Shown here piece after piece: positions 1-11,525 of a stretch of DNA of 64,000 bases (the stretch's first letter is position 1; each line of letters opens with the position of its first letter). The notes under the pieces are model-generated. The model searched no databases, was not told where the DNA came from, and saw nothing but the letters and a program-made list of their open reading frames with translations. This DNA is from Chaunax sp. Z400 (taxonomy: Eukaryota > Chordata > Actinopteri > Lophiiformes > Chaunacidae): positions 29,432,094 to 29,496,093 of the forward strand of contig CM075184.1 in assembly GCA_037577475.1 (NCBI GenBank). Reading direction: 5' to 3'. The position numbers and the translations under genes are program-made.

Positions 1-1000
1 GCTTGATCAGATGTTGGCTTTGTAATTAGACTGGCAGAAAATCATTATTTCATGTTCGGAAAAAAATGAGGTTGGTGGGAAGTTAATTTTCTCCCCATTC
101 TCTGAAGCGTAGACAAGAAGTTAATGATTTAATCATGATTGTTAGCTATTTTGCAATCAATTTGTAATGATTGTGTCGCAACAGAGGCTTTCAGGGAAAA
201 GGGCCTGTAAAAATTGAAGGTGTCACTGATCTATACAGAGTAATACTGATACTGTGAAAGAGTGGGTGTATACTTTTTTTTATGCATGCATGCGAGTGAA
301 TGTCTGCATATTTTTTTTGTTTTGTTTGTTTGTACGTTTGTATGCATGCATGCATGCATGTGTGAGTCGTCTGCAGGCAATCTGATAACAGCTTGTTTAA
401 CAAGCCTGAGCAGAAGATTAGTACTCCCATTTCTTTCTATCAGCTGCAAAACTAAGCAATTTACTCCTCATTGGCTCCGTATTGTTCGGCCATTAGAATG
501 GAATATGTTGTACATAAATTGAGGATTTCTTTGTTAACATTCTGGTGGACTGGTGGACAGAGGTAACTTCAACACCACCACAAAATCTTTTGGTTCAGCA
601 GTCAAACTTTGGGTGCTTTGTAAAAACACATAAGCGAGTGAACGAATTGTAAAGCTGAGAGAGCTTGATTTACATTTTAATAAAATGCAGAGAAGTTAGT
701 AAATACGAACTACATCTAATGTGCACCCATAATAGGTAATTAAAATTTTTCTGATTCTTCCTGATTCTTTTGTTATGAATGTAATTGGCAGCAACGAAAG
801 AGAATGAAACAGAGTTTTTGGTTGTGTTTTACTTCATTCAATGGTTACTCATTACCCTTATGTGCAACAAAATCTGCCATTAAAGGATACAGTGTAGAAG
901 CAATTTCTCAAACCCCTGATGAATCAGGCAGAAAACAGCAGAAATGCAGTTCCTTCCCTGTTCTGCACACAGAAACTCACTGTCTGCTCATAAACAACAG
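1..1000. other. AT-rich non-coding DNA
   Basis: Stops are frequent in all frames, and the open frames here (79-103 codons) resemble no family. The only structure I see is a T-rich and ATGC-repeat patch near 275-362. The stretch at 382-420 loosely resembles 36609-36646 (see findings). Nothing else can be supported. Confidence 0.7.
275..362. repeat. Low-complexity T/TTTG tract and (ATGC)n
   Basis: A T-rich run grades into TTTG units and ends in about five tandem ATGC units at 342-361, with a smaller ATGC cluster at 282-293. This is a simple sequence and it explains the three overlapping open frames seen on both strands here. Confidence 0.85.
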
Positions 1001-1021
1001 ATCATTTACTCTACTTTTATA

Positions 1022-1122
1022 CAGAGATTGCACAATAGCACCGCAACGAAGACCATTCATTACGCCTCCTCTTTTTATTTACACTGAACAAACTAACGAC
1101 AGTGTGATTTTTTAAATAGCAT
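1022..1122. repeat. Unidentified dispersed repeat, copy A
   Basis: Positions 1022-1102 align without gaps to 62417-62497. By hand count about 57 of 81 positions match and most mismatches are transitions. After an insertion of roughly 18 bases in the other copy, the match resumes at TGTGATTT and a run ending in ATG. Shared landmarks are CAGAGATTG at the left and TTTATTTACACTGAA in the middle. I do not recognise the family. It lies next to LINE debris at 1240-1375, but the second copy has no such neighbour, so the two are probably unrelated. Orientation is unknown. Confidence 0.7.
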
Positions 1123-1239
1123 GCTGGCATTAAGCAAACAAAAGAGGAGTGACGTATATCACTGCACCTTCTGAGTCTAGTGTGATGTTACACATAGATG
1201 TCAAGTTCTGATTTGTAAACAACAAAATTACATGGCAAA

Positions 1240-1375
1240 ACCGGTCATTGATTGCACAGTTCTGGACAGAGACCTCAGCTGTTGTTCCTGGAATCAGCTG
1301 GAGCCACTCCTCCAGTTTGGGGGTCACTCCCCCAAATGGCTTTCACCTTCCACATCTGTTCCAGCTGTTCCTTCT
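1240..1375 (-). pseudogene. Decayed C-terminus of a LINE-type reverse transcriptase ORF
   Basis: On the minus strand one frame reads VTPKLEEWLQLIPGTTAEVS followed by VQNCAI. Just upstream, in a frame shifted by one base, it reads EQLEQMWKVKA. From memory this PKL-EWLQ-IPGTT-E-SVQ-A pattern, preceded by a basic W-KVK segment, is typical of the extreme C-terminus of teleost non-LTR retrotransposon polyproteins, downstream of the reverse transcriptase domain. The frame break falls in the G run at 1319-1323, where TTTGGGGG and CCCCCAAA (1316-1336) form an inverted repeat. No reverse transcriptase core or endonuclease is present, so this is a short dead fragment. The alternative is chance similarity; the run of matching residues makes that less likely. 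A protein search would settle the clade. Confidence 0.55.
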
Positions 1376-4300
1376 ATTATTAAACTATAGTAATAATTAT
1401 ATAATTAAGATCAGTTTGATTGCCTTATTTTCCTAGGTTGCGTAGATTAATTTGTTTTGCATATTAGATATTATTTGTAACGTAACAATGTATGCAGTGT
1501 GAGCAAACAAATCATATCTTAGTTCAGGTTGGCACTGTGTTAACAGCTTATGCTACCATAGCTCTCTGCAGTGTTTGATCGGAAGACCTCCTGTTTGATC
1601 GTCTGAAGCTACTTACTGGAGCATCCACTATGCAGTAGATTTTGGCAGTCCTGGGGATTTGCACTTGACTTATCTCTCTCCTAATCTCTTGATGATTGCC
1701 GCTGAATACTTTATTGATAGGGAATTGACTCAACTCCTTTGAGCCAGTTTCCATAATTGATACTGTTTGAAGCTACTCCCGGAGGACGGAACATTCAAAG
1801 GCTGACTGCTTTTTTTCATTAATTATGTTAAAGTGTAAACTTTAAAAAAAATTGGACTGAGTCAATATTGCCTTGTAGGTTACTTTAATTCAACAGTGTT
1901 ATGCAGTAAAAACACAAGAGTTGCCAAATTGAATGGAGAGATTGGATACAGTTTGTTGTTGAAACTTCATGACAGTGTGAAATGTTTTGCTGTTTTGGTC
2001 TAAAAAATAAATGTCAAGGCACTATCTGTGTTCCCCTACTTTATCCATGCGTGGATACTTTTTAGAAGCTTTTGTGGTTAGCCTTCATCCTGGTTGCCCA
2101 GCCTAACGCTAACAATTTCCACTTCTGACTATAGCTGAGGGCTCCTCAGAGATGCTTGGCTACAGCTCTGCGCTGCTGGGCCTTTGGACCTATGAGTGCT
2201 CCACTTCTGTGCACTGGACATAGAAAGAGGGAGCTGCTATCCCCAGCCCTGCCCAATCTCAGCCTCAGCCTGCCTCACCATTCACTCCCACCTGCTTGAT
2301 ACCTCAGAAGAGCTTTCAAGTGCTCTTTGAAAGGGGAAAAAAGCAAACAGGGAAGAAATCAGAGACTGTACTTTTGCAGATGCTCAATAGCATGGCACAA
2401 GCCTCTCTCAGCTCCCGCGACACCACTCTCCAGCCCTCCTCTCTGTTCTTGGGTGTTTCACTCAATTTATTTTTCAGTTTCCCCCCATTGTCCTTCAATC
2501 TTTTCCTCTCTTACAGCCTCTGATTGCCTTCTTCTCCTTCTTCCTCTGGCATTTTCATAGCATCAGAGCTGCGTGAGCCACAAACCAGGTCACTACTTTT
2601 GCAGCCTGCTTACAGAAGAGGCACAATGAAAGAGATGACATATGTGGAATTGAGGGCGTACAGTATCCTTTGGTATTAAGCCACGAGAACAGAATGAATG
2701 AAGAATGAATCCATCACATCTGTATATTACTGTTGTCATTTTGGCAGATGATGGGTAATTATTGCTGCCACAAAAAGTGGCTCAGCTGCACCCGTGGGAG
2801 TAACTCTCATCATGTCCGCTGTTCACTGGCCAACACTGACAACGACCCAGTGCTGAAGTTAACTAACATGTTGCTGTCGGGCTATAAAGATAATTAGTCT
2901 AGTCTCATCTCTCATCTCCCTTGCAATTAAATATGACCCCTTTATATTTTATTGATGCCAGTATAAACCCCTTCACTCTTAAAATACCTTGTAGATATGA
3001 AACGGGAGGTGTATCGCAAACTAATTGCTCCACATTGGACAGAAGCCACGAGATATATTATTATTGATATTATTATCATTGCCCGAGTGAACAAACATAT
3101 ATCATACACCCGTTATTGTAAGAGCGTCTATGAATGCACACTGACAAAACTAATTCCGGTGCCTCATTTTCACATGTTCACTGAGACAAAGCAGAGACTG
3201 CTTGAGAAAGCTGTGATTTGAAGACATAAGCCTCAGGCTCCTCATTCCACTCCGCTTCTAAACTTTCCTTTTCCTCCCTGATATGAGACACATTCTAAAG
3301 TCCCTCCCTGTAGGTCTTCTCTTATCTTTCCCTGCTATAAAACTATCTCTGAGAAATAGGATGGGGGTTGAGGTTTGAAGTAATCTGTTTCTTTTCATGC
3401 TTCAATGAAACATATGCCTACTTTGTAACAAGGGGAAAACTAATTATAGACTTGTACAGGACTGATAATACAGTTGTAGTGATTTCTTTGTTCCCAGTGC
3501 TGGGGTTGTGTTCGGCAGTGTATGTGCACAATAATGATGGTTTTATCTAGCCCCACTACCCCTATGCAAACCTACAAAGCCCTGTAATTATGTTAGATGC
3601 CCACAGAATGGCAGACACGCACAGGGACACTGGCTATTGTGAGGGAAAGAAGTACCAAGCGTCTATTAAACGTATTTTATTCCATGATTGTTTTTTGGTA
3701 CATAGGTTACTGTGTTGCAAGGGTATCCATGACTGGCAGCAGGCACGCATGCAGTGCAAATAAAGTCCACACACATAAATATATGGAAAGGTTTGTTTGC
3801 TGAGGCTCAAAGGTCACATTCTCAGTGCAGCAGTTCCCACCGTGCAGTCTTTGCAGACTGTTTACACATAGATAGATGACTTCCTGTGATTATGTATAAA
3901 GATTGAGTTTATACTTTGAACAATCAAAATATACCCACAATGATTATAGAAGGCGATCACAACTGTTTTTTTTTGTTTTTTTTAACTTTTGTAGAATTAT
4001 CCATGTATCTGTCAAACCGTACAAACTGAACAAACTTAACTTAACTCATGAGAATACCAGATGCAGTGTTTCTGTGAATGCTTTGAGTGCATGTTTCGTG
4101 TGTTTTCATGTGTTCCATGAGTGTTTAATTTTGTATAGAAAAGTTTGCACATATGTTTGCATTTGCACAAATACTTTCTGAATACCTACTTGTTTCTTAT
4201 GAACACTTCATCCTTGGGCTGTGCGCTCCTGTAGAGCAGATCCTTGAACTCTGTGGTTAAGGAGCGATAATGAGACACATTTTAGTCATAAGAGATGATT

Positions 4301-7300
4301 GAAAGGTGATGCTGATTCCTCTGCCTCTCACGACCATGTACTTTTGAAAATATCTAGACATCGTGGCTGCGCTTGCAGATTTGCATATCATTGAAGAGTG
4401 GAGTATTCGCCTTGGCCATGTCTGGCTGTCTGAGAGGCTTTCTAGTTACACATATGATAAGGATGCCACATAGGTGTCCGTTGCAGATAATTCCATCCAT
4501 GCATTTTTGATTATATAACAAGCATCCCGTGAGTTCTGATGCACAGTTATAATGAGACTAGAACCTTGTATATCGTATAGAATGTGTATATTATTCTATG
4601 CACTTTACGTTACAGTGCAGCTGTGGTTATCTTTAGCATTTAGCCTGAAGCCTTCTGTCTACAACAGAGTTACAACTGTACTGTGCAACGGTGCATCCTC
4701 TCCTGTGCTGTTTCTCAGAAGTGTGTGTTCCAAGCAGAACAAACAAAATCTGGTGTCAGCTGCCTTGATCTTAAAGTTGGATCTTCCTTTGCTCCTTGTT
4801 AGTGCCTTTGTGTAGCCAATACTCCACAGCACGGAGGATGGATAATAAGTGTTGGCTTTTTAGCTGGGCAGTTCCAATGCAGCTTGTGTGAAGCTGTCTT
4901 TATCAGCACCCTGTTAGACCTTGTTTCACCTGAATTACTGACAGACTGGCCGTGATGAGGGTCCATTAGACTGCTGCACATCTCTCTATGGATTGCCCAT
5001 TTCAACGAAGGGCCCCCTTCTTTCCCTCTACCTCTCTTTCTGTCTCTCTCTCTTGCTCTCTTGTTCTGTCTGACCAGGCTAACCCCAGGGGTCCCCTTAA
5101 CCCACAGAAGTTGTGAACCCAGTCAATCAGACGCAATGATGTTAAACTCCTCTCCGCTGAATACCTTTCAGCAGTCATCAGAGAGTTTGTCTTTATGTTT
5201 GGCAGCTGATTAGGGGTTCATTTCAAGTCGATTCATCTCAATTTACAGTCTGTCTGAAGAGAGGCGTGTGCTATTCTTTAGCTCTGTCCTCAACATTTTT
5301 ACTTTATGATATAATAACATGTACAGAACCGCTGCTTGTAGATTTCTTAAAAGCAAAGATAACCTTGTGTGTTGAAAGATATGTACGTGATCATAATGAG
5401 AATGTCCTGGCAAATGTTTAAAGAGTATTTGATTAAGCTGACCTCAGATACTGATGGAAATAAGGATGTATTATTTATACTAGACTGATAAATTGTTGAT
5501 CCAATAATTGGAAATGTATATATCATTTATCAGCCGCTAATGAAATTATAGCCAATAATTAAAGCCAATAATACAAAGCCAAATTGCTTTCACTTTTCAC
5601 AACTTCACAGTAGCTTAGAGGCGGTTTGTGATTTGCCCAAGGGAGAAGAAGATGCTTCACACATTGTTGTGGTGTAAATGTCGTCAAACTACTGCACCTG
5701 GATAAAGCCATGCAGTTAAGGCTAGAGAGCCTTTTTACAGTTTCAATATTTTCAATACATGTACCAAGAAGAGGGAAAAAGTCTGCGTTTTAATGCAACA
5801 AATCTTATTGAGCTATGGAATCCACCTTTGCTCACTACATCTAAGCCTTTTTTTTGCCCTCAGGTGTGCATAAGATACATGTTATGAATGTCTTTATACA
5901 ACTGTAAACCACAAATGTGAGATAATCTTTTGAAAATAGTACATTTCGTGCTTCGGTAGTTGGATTTTTTTTTTGGGACAACATTGTCTTAATGTCAAAT
6001 GTTTGGGCAAACTAGAACACTAGAACACACCGTGAGTTAATTTGAATGTATATGTCCAAACTTTAAACTGGTACTGTATATGAAAATGCTTTAGTCAAAA
6101 CAAAAAGAGACTGACAACAACAATGGATATATTTATAACAGTTTTTTTCACAGACACACTTGGAAAGTGAGGGCCTTGTCTAGTTTGCTCCAGGACATGC
6201 AGAAAGGATTTAAATGACTGTTTCTGGAATCCCTCCTGTGACTCTTTCAAGGACAGATGAAAATGGCATTATATGCCATTGATTTCCATAATACATTGCT
6301 CCCTGTTGCCAGAGGGAGGTTGTTGGGAAGGTAGGTTTGAGGGTAATGTTCGGAGTATCTCGGTGTAAAGATGTTAGTGGGCAGAGGATTTGATCATGCT
6401 TGGACATTTGGTTTCGGGTTGAAGGATGTTGCTTTTAGCTGTGTCAGCCACTGAGCGCTCATCAAGCTAGACAACTCAATAAACTCCCATCACCTCGCAT
6501 TGGTTGCCAAGAGTGATATTGGAGAGACCCAAACCACATTCTCTCCCTCCCAGTCCCCCCTGTCGTCACCTGTCAAGTGATATATAGGCAGCAGGGAATC
6601 TCCTTATAGCACTCAACAGTCCAGCCAGCAACACTCGTACTGACAGCCTTCATGTGATTGTGGGCCTCTCCTGAGCTGTTTGATGTGGTGTATCTGCCAG
6701 ATAGGTGCTACACCAGGGTCACCTGTAGTCCAGCAGCTGGGATTTGCCTGCACAATGAGGGTAGCTTGTGATTGACCTGTAGCTAAAACCATTTCACAGC
6801 AAACAAACTGCACTTCACTTGTCCTTGGCTGCATGCACACTCTTGAATTAACCCGAGGGCTACTGTTGTGCATGCAACAAGGTGAATGTGCATTTGGATG
6901 TTTCCATACAAACAACTACAGCATTATTTGGGTTGTCTGGTGAGAGCTGGAAGAAAAGGTAAACTGGTATTATTAGCCTGTTAACATGTTCACATGTTTT
7001 CGTGTGGAATGAATTTCTCATGAATATGACTACACGTATTAAAAGAGGAAAAAAAGCAATGAACTCATTCAGACAGTTGGCAGTACTAAGCTCAAGTTCA
7101 GTAAAGTAGAAACCTGTTCCTCTCTGTATCTTTCTGGAATGACTTCATAACATTTCCTTCTCAGATCAGAGAACATCAAATGTATGCTGAAAAAAGAAAT
7201 AGGAACCAAATCTTTTTCTACTCCTCAGTTGCTCCCCTTCTTTCCCCGTAGCTCTCCCTCATCTCTCATCTCTAATTTTCCCCACCACTTTATTGCTCCT

Positions 7301-8394
7301 TTCCCCTCACACACTCTGCTTGCCACATACTGTCTGTGAGATAAAAGCCGAATTCTCCAACACCCTACCTCTCCCACTCGAACTGCTCCCTGCTTTACTC
7401 TCCTCTTGGTGCTTGGAGTGTGGAAGACGTAAGGAAGAGGAGAGAAGAGAAGAACAAACAGCCGGCTTTGAAAATGAAAGCAGACGGTCAGATTCTGGCA
7501 TCAGTACAGGCTTCATGCTTTGTTGTGTAGTTTGGCCGCTTTGGGACCAAGCTTGCAAGATACCGTTGGATACTCTCTTAACAGGCTTATACAGAACAAG
7601 ACTTGTTTTATTTGGAAATAAAAGCAGCGACTGTAAAATCCCATTTTAACATCACAACATAAAGACTGAATTATAGGGCCGATGAATGGTCATACAAACA
7701 ACAACTGCTCTCTCTATTGGTCTCTTTTTTTAAATTGTCTGTTTAGTATCTATTATGTGTTTTGTTTTTTTTTAATCAGGGATTTTTTTTAACTTAACTA
7801 TAAACATAATATGTAACAGAGAAAAGATGTAAAGAAAATTGATTGATCATTGTCATGATTTATTCTCTGCCATATGTTGTGTTTGTTATACATCCATGCG
7901 TTGTAACCATGACAATACGAACAGTTTTCATGTATTTTTTATAGACTTTTATAGATTTTTTATTTTGGTCTCTCACCTTTTGTCACTGGCAACACTATAC
8001 TAGTCTGAGAGTCATGATCTCAGTCTAGCTAATGATATTTCGTACAGTAACACTGTGTTCTTTATATGATGCTTTCTTACTCTCACTTGAGACAGTATGT
8101 ACAAAAAAACAAAACAAAACAAAATGCAAAAGTCAAGACATATTCCTCACTCCGTCCTCACAGGAGATCCAGAGGTGGATACAGTACAAGTTACTGCAGA
8201 GATCTGACATTATGAGATGTCAGAAAAAGAAAAGGGAGAGATCATCTACTGCTGCTGATTTTATTTATCTTTTAGAACTTATCAACAATCATGATTCTAA
8301 AGACATTGGGATGCTGTGTAAAACAAATGAAAACAATGCAGTCATTTGCAAACCAACTGTGTTTAGTGACAAATGATCTGACCAAGTGTTCTTG
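1376..8394. other. Seven kb of unique-looking AT-rich non-coding DNA
   Basis: No coding sequence, RNA gene or clear transposon is seen. Open frames reach 118 codons (7293-7649, plus) but look random in composition and match nothing I know. Stretches at 4200-4520 and 6420-6640 are of higher complexity; the first holds the octamer ATTTGCAT at 4379-4386. At 5550-5576 the string AGCCAATAAT occurs twice, with ATCCAATAATTGG close by at 5500-5512. These could be regulatory, but that is unproven. Confidence 0.6.
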
Positions 8395-8783
8395 ACCTCA
8401 TGTAGGAATATCCTTAATACAATCTTGGTGAATCTGGCCCCATCTTTGCTTGTGAATTAACCCCTTCATACCCAATCATTACATCATCACCTCTTTCCAA
8501 ATAACCTGGGGGGGGGGTGTTCCCCAACAGGTGTGATTTGAGCATTATGCAACCTTCCCACTCTTTTGTTGCCCCAGTCCCAAATTGTTTGAAATGTGTT
8601 GCTGCATCAAATTCAGAATAAGCATATCTTTAGATAAATAAATACATTTGATGAGGTAAAATGTTGCGTATACTTTGTGTCATTTTAATAATGAAGTATG
8701 TGCCAAAAAGGATTAGCAAATGATCACATTTAGTTTTATGTGTGCTTTACAGTGTCTCAACCTTTCTTGGAATTGGGGTTGTA
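8395..8783. mobile_element. DNA-transposon relic ending in GGAATTGGGGTTGTA
   Basis: The right end (8769-8783, GGAATTGGGGTTGTA, preceded by a GTCTCAACC-like string) is the terminal repeat of a family very common in teleost introns and UTRs. The interior fits the same family in order: CCCCATC near 8440, ACCCAATCAT near 8470, AACAGGTGT near 8527, CTTTTGTTGCCCCAGTCCC near 8565, a GTGTTGCTGCATCAAATTC segment near 8597, and AAAAAGGATTAGCAAATGAT near 8705. The left terminus is not visible, so the copy is truncated or more diverged there. I see no transposase frame. The superfamily is not certain to me, but assignment to a repeat is strong. Confidence 0.8.
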
Positions 8784-10804
8784 TTATGATTTTACTGTTT
8801 AGTTTTACAGAGACTTTTATTGGGTGTTGTATTTTTGACTCTTACAGTACTTACAGCTGCACAGTGCCATTGTTTTGCAATTTTGCAATTTTCACATATT
8901 TCTGCATCAGCTAAAACAACATGTGTGACTGAGGTCAACACTGCCTGGCTGGATGCTCTACACATTGTTGACGTTTAGTTGGCTTCACTTCTAAAGGTTT
9001 AGTCTGGTGCATCATTCTATGTGGAAAGCATGCAGGCTTTATGGCTTTAGAGTTTTATAATATGCTGTGACCATAAAGCTATCTTTTCTGCTGTGAGCCT
9101 TTCATCTCTTTACAAGAACAAACAAGTTTGATGTATTTAACATTTACTGTCACCTCTTAAACCTCAGTTCACTTCAACTCTCCATTTAGTGTTTTTAAGT
9201 TAAAATGTATGAAAAATTGCAACAATTGATTAAATTCAATATTGGAATTTTTTTTCCCCTCCTTAAATCAGCTGTTTTTATAGTCTGCAGACTTCTATTA
9301 ATTATTTAAATTAAATTCAATCTGCAATTGAGGAAAGTAACAGTTGTATATAGTAGTTCTTCACATGCTGAAGTCACAACTGCTAAACAGGTTAGAAGAA
9401 AACATACTAGTTAATCTATTGTTAAGAGCTGAAAAGCCTCAGAAGTTAACAACCAGTGTCCCAAAATGGTGGATGTGCACTACGCCAGTGTAGCTCCGTG
9501 AAGGGGTGGGTTTATTTAAGGAGTATGATGTGAACATCAGAGGCACAAATTGTGTTGCTATGTAATTCTGGTTTGTGACACTCCCTGGGCACTGTGTCCC
9601 AGAGCCAAAGGAGCACGTGCACAGAGGAATAAGACCTCTGAGACAGACCCCATCTTGTGGTGGAAGACTCAATAACATTTACTTTCCCACTCTCAAGCCT
9701 TTCATATCTCACAAACGGCACCAATGGTCTGCATCGGTCCTCGGTGAAAATAATTCAATCAAATCTAAGTTTGAATGCTATGAAACCTACACACATTCAA
9801 TATCCTCATAGCCAGATTCCTTTTTCAGTCAAGCCAAACTTTTCATTTTGCATGCATTGCTTAAATTAATTGCTAATGTATTTGCCAAGTGCAATGATCT
9901 TTCAAAGGAAATCAATTGTTTGTGTTATAATAAATTCATGGTCTTTCTGCTACCTCACCTACATGTTTTTAACCCTAACAAGGATGAGCTGTATTGTAAT
10001 ACCTACATTGTTATAAGTTTGCTCCAATTAACTTTCATTTTTGAGATACAGTATATTGTATTTGATGTATCTGTTTAGTTATTCTTACCCTTCTTGTTAA
10101 GTTGGTTCGGCAGTAGCTGGTTGAACTAATTAAATTAGGCTTAAATTAGGCTCTCGTTGATATGCTATCTTTTGCCAATTTTAACAATAACTTTGCTTCA
10201 CCATATCATCACAGTCTATTTAGATGTCTGAGCTCTGACGATCACAGTCATTGTACTGAGCCGTCATGTCAGAGGTTAAAAGACACGATCAGGCGCTGCC
10301 ATGGGAGATCCAAGCAAGCTTCCTGACGGCCTTTTAGTACATGTACCTCCTCTGGGATCTCTTTCCACATCAGTATTCAAGTCCACTACCTCAGCCCCTT
10401 CTCATTCCATCCACCCCTGGATTTATTTTCATACTATGGGGGTATGATAGCTACTTAATAATTCATATTTAGAGTGTATACCCATGCACTGAGAAATTCT
10501 GATTCATCCTCCTGAGTAGCTGCCCACCTTCTTGCATCATTTAAACCTCCAAGTTATTGCTGTGACTTGTGCCGCCCAGTCTGTGCAAGGCTCTTTGGAG
10601 TAAGAGGTGTCAAAATCTTTAGAGAGCGAAATTTGTGTGGGTAGACGGGGCCGTATGTTTTCCTTTAGTCAGCATACTTCTTTAAAGAGCAACGAGAATC
10701 CAGGAAAACCCAAGTTGAGGTCAACTTATAAGTGTTGCAAGACACAAGCTCTGAACCAACATGCTGGTGTCAACTGCAAAAACTTAAAAGAAATTGGACA
10801 CAGT
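8784..10804. other. Non-coding DNA, no gene seen
   Basis: Mostly AT-rich sequence with short overlapping open frames (up to 79 codons) on both strands and no recognisable product. A perfect 11-bp tandem duplication (TAAATTAGGCT twice) lies at 10131-10152. Nothing else is supported. Confidence 0.6.
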
Positions 10805-10850
10805 AGAGCACATACCTCCACCACAACATAACCTCCTTGGTGGAGGTGAC
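10805..10850. mobile_element. Minimal ACCTCC-family element remnant (copy 1)
   Basis: The left end GAGCACATACCTCCACC matches the start of the longer element at 47765 in 16 of 17 positions. It is followed almost at once by AACATAACCTCCTTGG and the closing arm GTGGAGGT, which is the usual right end of this widespread family. ACCTCCAC (10814-10821) and GTGGAGGT (10840-10847) are perfect inverted repeats. The copy therefore looks like an internally deleted element reduced to its two ends. Confidence 0.65.
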
Positions 10851-11311
10851 AAATCTGTAAGAGTCTAACTAAACTCTGATCTGGGAAACTGGTACATTAC
10901 ATTAAAAGTTTAAATGTTTACTTACCAAACCAGTATTTGTACCTGTTGATGCCCAAGAAAGGGTATATGCCTTATCTAAGCCATAGTTTTCAATCTGGGG
11001 TATGCTTCTCCCTGAGGGTATGTGGATTGATCTAGGAGGTAAGCAAAATATGTCTGTAATTTTTATTTTTTTAAATCGTTTTTGTGAGTGAATACTTGGA
11101 AGCGCACAGGAAGGCATTTAGGGTGAGGGCTGATATTCAGTGTGCGAGACAAAACTGAGGCCATGATTGAAAAGTTTGAACTCTGGTCTTACTGTGTCAA
11201 CAAGAGAGAGACTCAGGTCCATCTACATCAGCACAGTTGAGTTCTTCCAGTAGTGGGGGTGTCTATGTCATTGAACACACATATTCTAGTTAAGAAAATG
11301 AAAAATGGAAC
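10851..11311. other. Non-coding DNA between two transposon relics
   Basis: I see no gene, array or recognisable repeat in this stretch. The minus-strand open frame at 10902-11117 (71 codons) has no family resemblance. Confidence 0.55.
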
Positions 11312-11525
11312 ATGCTGTTTGCAGAAGTATTCAACCCCTTTCACTTTGGCAAGCCTCAATTTGATGAGATACGCAATGGTACCTTCAGAAGCAAACTAAT
11401 TAGTTTGGTGGTCTGTTTTAGTGTATGATAATAATAGATCGGAGAGAACAGTCACATATTTTAATAAAACACACCTGTTTAAGAGTGGACCCTCAGTTAG
11501 TTAATGAAACCTGAGGCAAAGACTC
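11312..11525. mobile_element. Probable Tc1/mariner-like element fragment
   Basis: The string GCAGAAGTATTCAACCCCTT (11321-11340) closely resembles the end-proximal sequence of a Tc1-like teleost family. It is followed by ACCTTCAGAAGCAAACTAAT, a GATAATAATAGA segment, AAAACACACCTGTTTAA and GTGGACCCTCAGTTAGTTA, in the order I recall for the untranslated leader of such elements. No transposase coding is left, and no opposite terminus is visible. The assignment rests on memory of the family; the superfamily is less certain than the repeat status. Confidence 0.5.

Noticed and set aside
10805..10850. Short inverted repeat as a transcription terminator or CRISPR-type repeat
   Set aside because: This is eukaryotic DNA with no array, and the sequence is explained by the ends of a mobile element found again at 47765.
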